Source: Vulcanisaeta sp. MG_3 (GTDB lineage Archaea > Thermoproteota > Thermoprotei > Thermoproteales > Thermocladiaceae). From it: a stretch of 7,194 nucleotides of DNA. The stretch covers positions 2,805-9,998 of the forward strand of contig LOCH01000133.1 of NCBI GenBank assembly GCA_001516765.1, read 5' to 3'. How positions within the stretch are numbered: the first letter of the stretch is position 1; every line of letters starts with the position of its first letter. The notes below the pieces were generated by a model that worked only from the letters and a program-made list of their open reading frames with translations, did no database searches and was not told the DNA's origin. The position numbers and the translations under genes are program-made. Of the stretch, positions 1-6,564 are shown one piece after another.

Positions 1-440
1 CCACGACTCATTACCCTTTACGTAGGTCACGAATATGAGCATTGATGTTTCATAATCACTGAAGGGTATGCCCAACGAAGCCCACTGCCAATTACGTACT
101 GCCAATTCGCGTTACTAAACGGCACAATTAAAGTTGTTGAGTAGCCCATGGAGACGTGGACAATACCGCTCGGCGCATTGGCGTAGACGTCAATAAAAGC
201 CCTAACAGGCTCAACAACCGAACCATTGATAAGGAAAACCCTAACCAACAAACCAGGAGGAACACCAGGCATAGGCTGTGACGCGTAGTAACCAACCTCG
301 CCAAACCTACCAATGCTGGAATAGGTAACAAGCGATGGAATCGCGTAGATGCTATTGGCTATAATGATGATAACGGAAGTGATGGCTAGGATGAGAACGA
401 TCAATCTAAGCGTGAAATTAACTCTTGCTGGGGAACTCAC
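1..440 (-). CDS. membrane-anchored surface protein, frameshifted by a 14-bp duplication, 3' end outside window
   Basis: Family not recognised. The GTG start at 440 gives a short basic stretch followed by a strongly hydrophobic segment at about residues 10-33, rich in I, L and V. This reads as an uncleaved signal anchor or signal peptide. The rest, residues 40-114, looks like a beta-rich extracellular domain with many V, S, G, P and aromatic residues. The frame as written stops at 27-29 after an implausible tail. Beyond residue 114 (W-Q) a second frame is open to the window edge and reads naturally (starting W-A-S-L-G-I-P-F). The two frames join cleanly if one copy of the 14-bp unit at 84-107 is removed, so the ancestral gene very probably ran past position 1. 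The gene follows the dehydrogenase on the same strand after 40 bases but has its own TATA box. The frameshift is seen directly; the surface location is inferred. Confidence 0.7.
84..107. repeat. 14-bp tandem duplication causing a frameshift
   Basis: The 10-mer ACTGCCAATT occurs at 84-93 and again at 98-107, separated by ACGT, giving a period of 14 and about 1.7 copies. Because 14 is not a multiple of three, the extra copy shifts the minus-strand gene out of frame. Deleting 14 bases restores one continuous reading frame to the window edge. Confidence 0.9.
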
Positions 441-460
441 AGGAAATAAATAAGGTTACC

Positions 461-467
461 TATTAAA
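461..467 (-). promoter_or_regulatory. TATA box of the surface protein gene
   Basis: Minus strand reads TTTAATA, 21-27 bases before the GTG start at 440. This spacing fits a leaderless archaeal transcript and supports the GTG as the start codon. It also means the gene can be transcribed separately from the dehydrogenase upstream. Confidence 0.5.
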
Positions 468-480
468 GGCTTTTTGAGAC

Positions 481-1299
481 CTACTTGCCGTAATTAATGA
501 TGCCTCTATACTTCCTGCTGAACCACCTGCCCACGTAGTACCTAATCAATGGATACAATGGTCTAACGAATACGCTGGCAATGCGATATGCCGTGCCAGG
601 TACCACGTCGCCGTTGAAGTTGGGATTATCTACCTTATTGGCGATTTCCCTGGCTACATAGGCTGGGTCCAACACAGGTCCCATGGGGTTTTCCCTAGCC
701 TTGGATGCCGTTGGGCTAGCTATGGTGTTACTGAAGAAGTTCGTCCTCATGTAGCCTGGGTAGACACCAATAACCCTAATGCCCAGTGGTTTGAGTTCTA
801 TCCTGAGTGAGTCGGTTATGTTGGCTAGAGCCGCCTTTGTCGATGTGTATATGCCGAGCCAGGGTATGGGTATGTGCGCCGCTAAACTAATTACGTTAAC
901 CACGCAACCCCTCTCCCTGGCCAGGTCGTTTAGGAAACCCTTAGTGAGTAGTATTGGCGCTATGTAGTTCAGGTTTATTATCCTAACGATATCCTCCTCA
1001 TTAAGCTCGTTCAGCGGTCCATAAACACCGGCACCAGCATTGTTGATCAAGACCTTTATTGTAATTCCAAGACCCTTAACCTTACTAATGAATTCATTTA
1101 TTCCACCCACATTCGATAGGTCATAATCCACAGCCCAGGCATTAATGCCATACCCAGCCCTAAGCTCCTCAACCAAACCCTCAAGGGCATCCCTCCTCCT
1201 ACTAACCAGGACCAAGTCGTATCGCCTAGAGGCCAACTCCCTAGCTAACTCCTTACCAAGACCTGAGGATGCACCTGTGACAAGGGCAACTCTACCCAT
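481..1299 (-). CDS. short-chain dehydrogenase/reductase (classical SDR)
   Basis: A cytoplasmic NAD(P)(H)-dependent oxidoreductase of 272 residues with a Rossmann fold. The cofactor motif TGASSGLG is at residues 8-15, followed by an acidic site at D58-D60, NNAG at 86-89, catalytic N111, S138, and the Y151-x-x-x-K155 pair. The P181-G182 motif follows strand six. Arginines 34-36 after the second beta strand suggest NADP(H) in preference to NAD(H), an inference from the family rule. The last 40 residues are basic and hydrophobic with several Y, W and R residues, as in membrane-associated SDRs. The substrate cannot be told from sequence; SDRs act on alcohols, ketones, sugars or lipid intermediates. 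The ATG at 1299 places the glycine motif at the usual N-terminal position. The gene has its own TATA box, and the neighbours give no pathway. Confidence 0.93.
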   Translation of the reverse strand: MGRVALVTGASSGLGKELARELASRRYDLVLVSRRRDALEGLVEELRAGYGINAWAVDYDLSNVGGINEFISKVKGLGITIKVLINNAGAGVYGPLNELNEEDIVRIINLNYIAPILLTKGFLNDLARERGCVVNVISLAAHIPIPWLGIYTSTKAALANITDSLRIELKPLGIRVIGVYPGYMRTNFFSNTIASPTASKARENPMGPVLDPAYVAREIANKVDNPNFNGDVVPGTAYRIASVFVRPLYPLIRYYVGRWFSRKYRGIINYGK

Positions 1300-1323
1300 A
1301 CAGGCACACTGTTGGTTTTGGAG

Positions 1324-1331
1324 TTATTAAG
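1324..1331 (-). promoter_or_regulatory. TATA box of the SDR gene
   Basis: Minus strand reads CTTAATAA, 25-32 bases upstream of the ATG at 1299, consistent with a leaderless or nearly leaderless transcript. Confidence 0.5.
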
Positions 1332-1354
1332 TGAATCTTGGTGGTTCCTGGTAA

Positions 1355-1665
1355 TTATTGCTTATTTAAATAAGACCCACGGCTAAATGCTCCTTTAAGT
1401 TCTTCGAGGCTCTCCTCATCCTCCAGCGTACTTAGATCCCCTGGGTTTTGGCCCGTGACCGCTGCCCCTAAGACCCTCCTCATGACCTTACCAGTCCTTG
1501 TCTTGGGTAGTTTATTGAGGATTACAACCTTACCAACCACGGCTACGGGTTCCATGGTCTTCCTGGGATGCTCTGTTACCTCGTTTTCCGTGATCTTGCC
1601 CTCAGTACCTCAACGTCCTAGCCTCCCTAGTCGAGGAAACACACCAACGCTGCCTTGTTCCTTCC
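1355..1665 (-). pseudogene. 3' remnant of acetyl-CoA/acyl-CoA synthetase
   Basis: Only the far C-terminal part of an AMP-forming acyl-CoA synthetase is left. Acetyl-CoA synthetases make acetyl-CoA from acetate, ATP and CoA. The preserved stretch (1355-1555) contains the A10 motif LPKTRTGKVMRR, whose TGK lysine is the catalytic residue for adenylation, followed by GDLSTLED and an E-rich tail ending in a normal stop. Upstream, the same frame continues with family-like residues (EVTE, then RKTM) to an in-frame TGA at 1610-1612. Beyond that, another frame at about 1625-1665 gives a weak family-like patch (KAALVCF) with two further stops. The adenylation core and the rest of the gene, well over 500 residues in intact homologues, are absent; the plus-strand AbrB gene follows. 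The left end of the remnant is certain, the right end approximate. It has no promoter of its own and no plausible function. Confidence 0.85.
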
Positions 1666-1767
1666 CACCCTCCCTAGTGTGATAATCTAGGGCGTTACAT
1701 GAAATGCATAGGAACTAATGTCTTTCATTATTGGATGTTTTGCTTTCTCTTTCTATTCAACACTAGT

Positions 1768-1776
1768 TTTTTATAT
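1768..1776 (+). promoter_or_regulatory. TATA box deciding the AbrB-like start
   Basis: TTTTTATAT lies 25-33 bases before the ATG at 1801. This places transcription start at or near 1801, so the in-frame upstream extension from an ATG at 1699 would lie mostly outside the transcript and is not used. Confidence 0.6.
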
Positions 1777-1800
1777 CCTTACCTCTGTTTTTTGTACAGT

Positions 1801-2121
1801 ATGGATAGTCGTGTACTAAGAAAGCGTGGGGCGCCTGGTATTAGGGTTACCAAGTTACCGTATAAAGTTAGGGTTTACCTAAACAATCAAGTCCTCATAC
1901 CAGCAAGTTTGGTCAGAATCTTGGGCATTTCAGGGCTTAAGTACGCGGTGATAACCATAGCCTACAATGGCGTTGTTGTGAAGTTAAGAGGTGTTAAGTT
2001 ACTCAGGACTAAGCATACGGATTCGAGGCAGTTCACGATACCTAGGGAGGTTAGGGAGGCCTACGGTATCAAGCCTGGTGATGAGGTGGAAATCATCAAC
2101 ATAGAACCGTTTAGGCTTTAA
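1801..2121 (+). CDS. AbrB/MazE/SpoVT-type DNA-binding protein with two hairpin motifs
   Basis: A small basic protein of 106 residues. Residues 73-102 match the swapped-hairpin AbrB signature: R-Q-F-T-I-P-R-E-V-R, then Y-G-I-K-P-G-D-E-V-E-I. A second, more diverged copy lies at about 22-62 (N-Q-V-L-I-P at 29-34, then L-G-I and a beta-rich V-I-T-I stretch), so one chain may carry two half-domains that would normally come from two subunits. The first 20 residues are rich in R and K. Proteins of this fold bind DNA as transcription regulators or as the antitoxin of a toxin-antitoxin pair. No toxin gene is adjacent: the next gene is convergent and upstream lies the synthetase remnant, so an orphan regulator is the better reading. 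An upstream ATG at 1699 adds 34 hydrophobic residues atypical of the family and lies before the TATA box; I chose 1801. The stop overlaps that of the DUF2079 gene. Confidence 0.85.
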   Translation: MDSRVLRKRGAPGIRVTKLPYKVRVYLNNQVLIPASLVRILGISGLKYAVITIAYNGVVVKLRGVKLLRTKHTDSRQFTIPREVREAYGIKPGDEVEIINIEPFRL

Positions 2122-3942
2122 CCGCAGAGTGGTCCCTTTATCGTTATTGAGTTCACATAGACTGTGGTGTTCACTATGTAGTTCGCGTATGCCGTAATCG
2201 TAATGTTAGTGTAGTAATTGAGTTTGATTATAGTCGTTGCATTATTATTGACCGTTGATAAGTTTATTGTCGTGGTGCCAACCCTTATGAGGGCTAATGT
2301 CGTGTTGATGGCCCTTAGGTACTGCGGACCACTCCATCCATAGGTTACTTCTATGCTGTAAAGGCCTGGTGGTAGCGCTTGGGTTGTGGTGAACCATTGA
2401 CCTGGCGGCTCGTTTGGCGTGTGCACTATAGTGTCGCCCTGCACCTCACCATTTATTATTGTTAGTTCGTTGGGCCCTATTTTTATGGTCAATGGCTTAC
2501 ACACCACCGGCGGCCCTGTGTAATTCGCCTTAAGCACCAGTAGGGAGTTTCCGATCACCATGTATACCCCATACCCATTGCTTAATGCGAGGTTTACGTA
2601 CTCATTGTATGGGGTGCCCCACCACGTGAACCACGGACTACTTGGTTGAGCTATTATGTACTCTGGCCTGAGCCATGGATACCATTGCGTGTAGGCATTT
2701 ATGTTGTTGGAGAATGGTGGATATAGATTGTTTTGGACTAGCACTGTTGCATTACTTGGTATTTGACTTATTGCGTTCCAAATCTCCCTATCGGTACTGG
2801 TTATTGCGTATTGGAAGTGTATTAATGGGCTTACACCTAGGAGCACTATGACCGTGGATATGACTATGAGTACTGTGAACCTCCTCATTAAGTCGCTAGG
2901 CAGCTTCGATAAAGCCATGAGCGATGCCATCATTATGAAGGGTATGGAGAAGGAGCTGTATTGGAAGTACGGGCTGTAGTAAATGACATTGTTTGTGAGG
3001 AAGGATGCCAGGGGCCATGCCAGTGACGGAAGCACCAATGGGTCCAAGAACGCTGTGAATGCTGTTGGTGAGTATAGCTCCAGGAAGTATAGGAACTTCC
3101 TGGTACCGTGCACGGTGTATAGGTTGATGATAAGCCACGGGTTCCTAAATATGGAGACTAGAACCCCCAGGTCGAAGGATGATGCGTACTCCATGGGTAG
3201 ACCGGAGAGGGGTGATGCTGTCGTGGGACCTGCAGGATTAAGTACCGACTTCAGCCATAGGGCAAGTACGAGTACGACCATCGATATGACCGCAGTAGCC
3301 ACCCCGTGAACGACAACCCTCCTCCTCAGGTTCTTCGCGATGTAATAAATTCCCAGGAGAGCCATTGGTATTGGTGCGAACTCTATGGTCCCCAGGGTAA
3401 GCAGTAATAGTGGGTAGTAAATACTCCATTTCCTCGTTAATAGTGCATATGTTGCGTATAATGCCAGGGGCATGAAGAGAGTTTCCATGTGGAAATCAAA
3501 GGAGTTGGCGCCCTGAACCAATGGGTTCATTAAATAGGCAAGTGCGAATAATGCGCCGAGGTTCTCCCTACCCCAACCACCTACCCAACCAATAGATTGG
3601 TAATGCACCGAGCGCAACGATAACGCTCTGGGCAATAAGTAGGGTGGTTGGGCTTGGGTATACCGCGTAGATGGGTAGGAGTAGGAACAATGTTGGCGAG
3701 AAGTGCACATCAAGGAAGCTATAGCCTATGGAGCCTGGCTTCGGTATTATGGCAACATCAACACTCTCATAGAAGAGCCTATGGTAATACAGCGTTGATG
3801 CAAGGGCTTGCGCAAAAATGCCCAGGTCAGCGGCGTGCGTATGAAATGTGTAGTACTTCAGTATCGTGTAGTAGGATAATGTAATGGCGTATGCCACAAT
3901 CCCTACATAGACAATCACCGAGTAAATGTCAAACCTGCGCAT
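2118..3942 (-). CDS. DUF2079 polytopic membrane protein, interrupted by a +1 frameshift
   Basis: Two overlapping frames together encode one DUF2079 membrane protein of about 607 residues once one base is removed. Frame one (3942 to 3568) gives residues 1-124 and stops at TAG. Frame two carries residues 125-607, entering near 3567. The junction is a G4 run (plus strand C4 at 3571-3574). Family marks are the H36-x-x-D39-L-G-I-F-x-Q motif after the first membrane helix, D78-V-H-F-S-P, and D149-F-H151-M-E153, an acidic/His set like that of GT-C glycosyltransferases. Many hydrophobic helices follow up to about residue 374. The C-terminal 230 residues are beta-rich, probably outside the cell, with seven N-x-S/T sequons (397, 473, 546, 560, 567, 579, 591). 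The family's activity is not established; polyprenyl-linked sugar transfer is an inference from the fold. The ATG at 3942 fits the TATA box. Whether the frameshift is real, recoded or an error cannot be decided here. Confidence 0.85.
3567..3591. repeat. imperfect 12/13-bp tandem repeat at the DUF2079 frameshift
   Basis: CCTACCCCAACCA (3567-3579) is followed directly by CCTACCCAACCA (3580-3591). The copies differ only by one extra C in the first. That base is exactly what breaks the minus-strand frame. After correction the protein reads WLGRWLGR across the repeat. Confidence 0.85.
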
Positions 3943-3967
3943 TTAGCAAGGTTTTGCATTAACTCAT

Positions 3968-3974
3968 TATTAAA
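3968..3974 (-). promoter_or_regulatory. TATA box of the DUF2079 gene
   Basis: Minus strand reads TTTAATA, 26-32 bases before the ATG at 3942. It sits in the 38-bp gap behind the metallophosphoesterase stop, so the two same-strand genes need not be co-transcribed. Confidence 0.5.
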
Positions 3975-3980
3975 GAATGC

Positions 3981-4739
3981 TTATTTCATGAAATCGAGTA
4001 TTGATGGGCCACTCCTACCTTCATACTTAACCTCCCTACACTCAATGCTTATTGACACAAGTCCCTCAGGACCTACTTCCATTATCACCGGCTTCCAATG
4101 GTTAATGAAGGATGCATTTATTATATAGGCGTTTCTAGACCTCACGCACCTAACCGTGGACTCATGGGCATGCCCATGTATTGCGATGACGTTATTCGCG
4201 AAAATCACATTCTCTAAATCTCTAATCCCGAGTGTCGGCCATATCCTTGGGTCCTCACCCTGCAATGTCTTGAATGATGGTGCATAGTGTGTTAGTAATA
4301 TCGTTAATTCCCTGGATGAATTAAGGATGCTCCTTAACCACTCAACCCTACGTTTATACGTGTCGGTTATGTGTGGTATATTCCTCAACTGCCATGTGGT
4401 TGGTTTCTCGAGGGATCCTCGTGAACCAATGATTCTAAGCGAAATTCCATTTATGTTAATCTTGATGACTTCATCATCAAGCCACTTGATAAGGCCAAGG
4501 CTCTTAGCCCTTGGTAGTACATCGTCATAATCCTCATTTCCTGGCACCGCAATTATTGTATCACTCAATTTCTTAAGTTCATTCATCAGTATCTTCAACC
4601 CGTCAATCTTACCATCCTCCATCAAGTCACCAGCGATTAAAACAGCGTCGAACTTACCAAGACCCTCAACAGCCTCCCTAAACCTCGCAAAATACTTCGG
4701 CGAATGTATATCTGCGGTAGCCAGCAATTTAGCAGGCAC
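3981..4739 (-). CDS. calcineurin-like metallophosphoesterase
   Basis: A cytoplasmic phosphoesterase of 252 residues with the full dinuclear metal site. D10-x-H12 follows the first beta strand, then G37-D38, G67-N68-E69-D70, L-T-H151 and H188-G-H190-A-H192. The usual GNHE/D histidine, which stabilises the leaving group in many members, is glutamate here (E69). Substrates in this superfamily range from phosphoproteins to cyclic nucleotides and phosphodiesters, and nothing in the sequence chooses between them. There is no signal peptide or extra domain, and the length is normal for a single-domain archaeal member. The start is GTG at 4739: an in-frame TAA lies four codons upstream, so no longer form is possible, and the first metal ligand would be residue 10 as expected. 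The gene is divergent from the acetyltransferase, with overlapping promoter elements in a 68-bp spacer. Confidence 0.93.
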   Translation of the reverse strand: MPAKLLATADIHSPKYFARFREAVEGLGKFDAVLIAGDLMEDGKIDGLKILMNELKKLSDTIIAVPGNEDYDDVLPRAKSLGLIKWLDDEVIKININGISLRIIGSRGSLEKPTTWQLRNIPHITDTYKRRVEWLRSILNSSRELTILLTHYAPSFKTLQGEDPRIWPTLGIRDLENVIFANNVIAIHGHAHESTVRCVRSRNAYIINASFINHWKPVIMEVGPEGLVSISIECREVKYEGRSGPSILDFMK

Positions 4740-4760
4740 GCTACCTAATTACGCATAAAA

Positions 4761-4767
4761 CATTAAA
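4761..4767 (-). promoter_or_regulatory. TATA box of the metallophosphoesterase gene
   Basis: Minus strand reads TTTAATG, 22-28 bases before the GTG at 4739. It lies only four bases from the oppositely oriented TATA box of the acetyltransferase at 4772-4778, so the two divergent promoters are interleaved and probably compete or are co-regulated. Confidence 0.45.
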
Positions 4768-4771
4768 TTAC

Positions 4772-4778
4772 TTTTTAA
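4772..4778 (+). promoter_or_regulatory. TATA-like box of the GNAT gene
   Basis: TTTTTAA lies 30-36 bases before the ATG at 4808, predicting a transcript with a leader of only a few bases. The box is weaker than its neighbours. Confidence 0.4.
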
Positions 4779-4807
4779 CCCAGAATCATTAGGATCGATG
4801 GTTTGGG

Positions 4808-5320
4808 ATGAAAGACGAACTAGTATTACGCAGGTGTGACCCAGATAATGATATGGACACGATTGTGGATCTCGAGAGAGCGATATTTAGACCAAGCGAA
4901 CAATACACCCTCGGCTTCATAAACTGGTTGTGCAGGAATTGCACGAAATACTCATACATAGCATTCATGGGGGATAAACCCGTGGGTTACATAATATCGT
5001 GCATTGAGGGCTTCAGCAGAGGACACGTGATCTCCGTAGGGGTCCTTGGCGAATACCGTAGAAGGGGGATTGGTAGCGAATTAATGAGTAGGTCAATATG
5101 CTCAATGGTTAATGATGGCGCTGGCTACGTAATACTCGAGGTTAGGGTCTCAAACACCCCAGCCATCACGCTCTATAGAAAGTTGGGCTTTGAGGTGAGG
5201 GATCTACTTAGGGCCTATTATAGTGATGGTGAGGATGGGTATCTGATGATACTTAATAATGAGAGGTTCAGGGAGTTCGTGAATAGGCACTGCACATCAA
5301 TAACTAAACAACCTACTTAG
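4808..5320 (+). CDS. GNAT-family N-acetyltransferase, archaeal RimI/Ard1-like
   Basis: A single-domain acetyl-CoA-dependent acetyltransferase of 170 residues. The cofactor-binding motif A is clear: a beta strand at about 72-80 (R-G-H-V-I-S-V-G-V), then R84-R-R-G-I-G89, the Q/R-x-x-G-x-G pyrophosphate loop. Motif B follows with L110-E-V-R-V-S-N-T-P-A and L-Y-R-K-L-G-F at 122-128. The later Y137-Y138-x-D-G-E-D block, with its conserved tyrosine near the active site, is typical of the archaeal N-terminal acetyltransferase group that acts on ribosomal and chromatin proteins such as Alba. That assignment is by resemblance; other GNAT substrates remain possible. The ATG at 4808 sits just ahead of the first beta strand, as usual. 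The last 24 bases overlap the 3' end of the convergent FAD oxidoreductase gene. Confidence 0.92.
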   Translation: MKDELVLRRCDPDNDMDTIVDLERAIFRPSEQYTLGFINWLCRNCTKYSYIAFMGDKPVGYIISCIEGFSRGHVISVGVLGEYRRRGIGSELMSRSICSMVNDGAGYVILEVRVSNTPAITLYRKLGFEVRDLLRAYYSDGEDGYLMILNNERFREFVNRHCTSITKQPT

Positions 5321-6466
5321 GTATGTCTGCATCCACCTATCCTTCTGCAATGTATAATCCCTCTTCGGCTCCGGATCCTTCATAGGCTTCGGTGGTTGCT
5401 GTGTGTAATCAAAACCAAACTGGACACTATTGGTCTCGAGCCTCCCATCCACATTACCAACATATGCCCAACCAACAAACGCATACTGAACATTAACCTT
5501 CTCGTCAACCCCCAAATCACTCAAAATACCATTAGCTGCGAATAATGCACTCTCAAAGGCTATCTCCTGGTTCTTAGGATAAGGCAACTTCGCCGCATCA
5601 CCAGCTCCATACACATCATCAAACTTAGGGCTCCTTAAATCCGTTGGCGACCTGACCTCGAACCAGTCGGTACCAAGGCCTGCCTCCTTAATGAATGATG
5701 GCGCCCTATTTGGTTCAAGTAGTGCGAGTACATCGTACTTGTACCTCTCGCCACTCTTCGTAACAACCTCCCCATCGCCTATCTCTGTAATCTCCTGATT
5801 TGTAATTAATTCAATACCAGCCTTATCGTATATTGACTTAACGACATCGGCAATTACTGGTGGTTGCGTCTTATCATTTGCGTCCACGTGAATTATCCTA
5901 ACCCTATCCCTAACACCCCTGTGCCTAAGTACGGTATGTATCAATAGGGCTGTCTCGGTAGGAGCTGGAGCGCACCTATACGGTGCCTTAGGCGCGTAAA
6001 CCACCACAGTGCCACTATTCAGCTTCCAAACCCAATCCTTAAGAACGTGTACCCTACCGACATCATAAACATTCGCAACGCGCCACCAATATTTATCATA
6101 GCCAATTATCGATGAACCATCATAAACAACGCCGGGCGCGATGACCAGGTAATCGTAATTGATGCTCCTGGACCCAAGACCATAGAGGGTTTCTGAGTAA
6201 TTAACAACCCTATTTCCAGGGTCTATACTAACCACACTACCAACAATTAGGTTTATATTCCTCACGTTTTCGTAACCCCTCACTATCCTGCCATACTCCT
6301 CCTCATTCGTTAACAACAACGGCCTTGTTGGACCTCCAACATAGTACCTATCCCTAGTTATTACATATACATCCACTAAATCGCCAGCCTTACTAACGAG
6401 CGTGTTGACAACACCCAAGCCAGCTATCCCTCCACCAACAATCACAACCCTCTTCTTACCAGCCAT
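5297..6466 (-). CDS. FAD-dependent oxidoreductase related to sulfide:quinone oxidoreductase / FCSD
   Basis: A flavoprotein of about 389 residues (numbering from the ATG at 6466). The N-terminal FAD site is G11-G-G-I-A-G16, with A-P-G at 110-112 and a second FAD contact G287-A-G-D290. The stretch from P162-Y-R-C165 through H-V-D-A-N-D-K (193-199) closely resembles flavocytochrome c sulfide dehydrogenase and SQR. These enzymes oxidise sulfide to polysulfide or sulfur and pass electrons to quinone or cytochrome. C165 is the only cysteine in the chain. The second redox cysteine expected near residues 328-336 is absent (sequence Y-A-F-V-G-W-A-Y), so true sulfide oxidation is doubtful. The C-terminal tail with W, Y, L and F residues could bind the membrane. 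There is no signal peptide, so it is cytoplasmic-facing. An in-frame TTG at 6475 fits the TATA spacing slightly better; ATG is preferred as the stronger codon. Confidence 0.88.
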   Translation of the reverse strand: MAGKKRVVIVGGGIAGLGVVNTLVSKAGDLVDVYVITRDRYYVGGPTRPLLLTNEEEYGRIVRGYENVRNINLIVGSVVSIDPGNRVVNYSETLYGLGSRSINYDYLVIAPGVVYDGSSIIGYDKYWWRVANVYDVGRVHVLKDWVWKLNSGTVVVYAPKAPYRCAPAPTETALLIHTVLRHRGVRDRVRIIHVDANDKTQPPVIADVVKSIYDKAGIELITNQEITEIGDGEVVTKSGERYKYDVLALLEPNRAPSFIKEAGLGTDWFEVRSPTDLRSPKFDDVYGAGDAAKLPYPKNQEIAFESALFAANGILSDLGVDEKVNVQYAFVGWAYVGNVDGRLETNSVQFGFDYTQQPPKPMKDPEPKRDYTLQKDRWMQTYLSRLFSY

Positions 6467-6478
6467 ACCTACCAACGA

Positions 6479-6494
6479 CCGTGGGAGACCACGG
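6479..6494. promoter_or_regulatory. inverted repeat between TATA box and start of the oxidoreductase gene (candidate operator)
   Basis: CCGTGG-GAGA-CCACGG is a perfect 6-bp-arm palindrome with a 4-base centre. It lies 2 bp from the TATA box and just upstream of the predicted transcription start. A protein bound here would block RNA polymerase, the common mode of archaeal repressors. The symmetry is seen; the regulatory role is inferred. Confidence 0.5.
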
Positions 6495-6496
6495 CT

Positions 6497-6503
6497 TAAT
6501 AAA
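6497..6503 (-). promoter_or_regulatory. TATA box of the FAD oxidoreductase gene
   Basis: Minus strand reads TTTATTA, 31-37 bases before the ATG at 6466 and 22-28 bases before an in-frame TTG at 6475. Transcription should begin around 6474, giving either a leader of about 8 bases to the ATG or a leaderless TTG start. Confidence 0.5.
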
Positions 6504-6564
6504 GGCTTGATTTAAGGTAATCCATTTGATGGGTTTATGAGGTATTCATTGAAAATAACCTGCC

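Noticed and set aside
779..1330. Plus-strand open frames over the dehydrogenase (779-967 and 1145-1330)
   Set aside because: They are antisense to a clearly conserved enzyme, have no recognisable domain and no TATA box; treated as shadows.
1455..1682. Plus-strand 75-codon open frame over the synthetase remnant
   Set aside because: It is antisense to recognisable synthetase sequence, with serine/proline/threonine-rich composition typical of reverse-frame translation.
1699..1800. Upstream in-frame extension of the AbrB-like gene starting at ATG 1699
   Set aside because: It would add a hydrophobic 34-residue leader foreign to the family and lies mostly upstream of a good TATA box that predicts transcription from about 1801.
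1801..2121. Toxin-antitoxin system with the AbrB-like protein as antitoxin
   Set aside because: No small toxin gene (PIN, MazF or other) lies next to it on the same strand; the downstream gene is a convergent membrane protein.
3575..3713. Separate start for the long DUF2079 frame at 3713
   Set aside because: Residues between 3713 and the G4 run are low-quality, shifted translations of the real N-terminal frame; the membrane-protein pattern begins only at the junction.
6505..6564. Possible T-rich terminator after the MBL gene
   Set aside because: Only a short TTATTTTC stretch is seen, too weak to call without transcript-end data.
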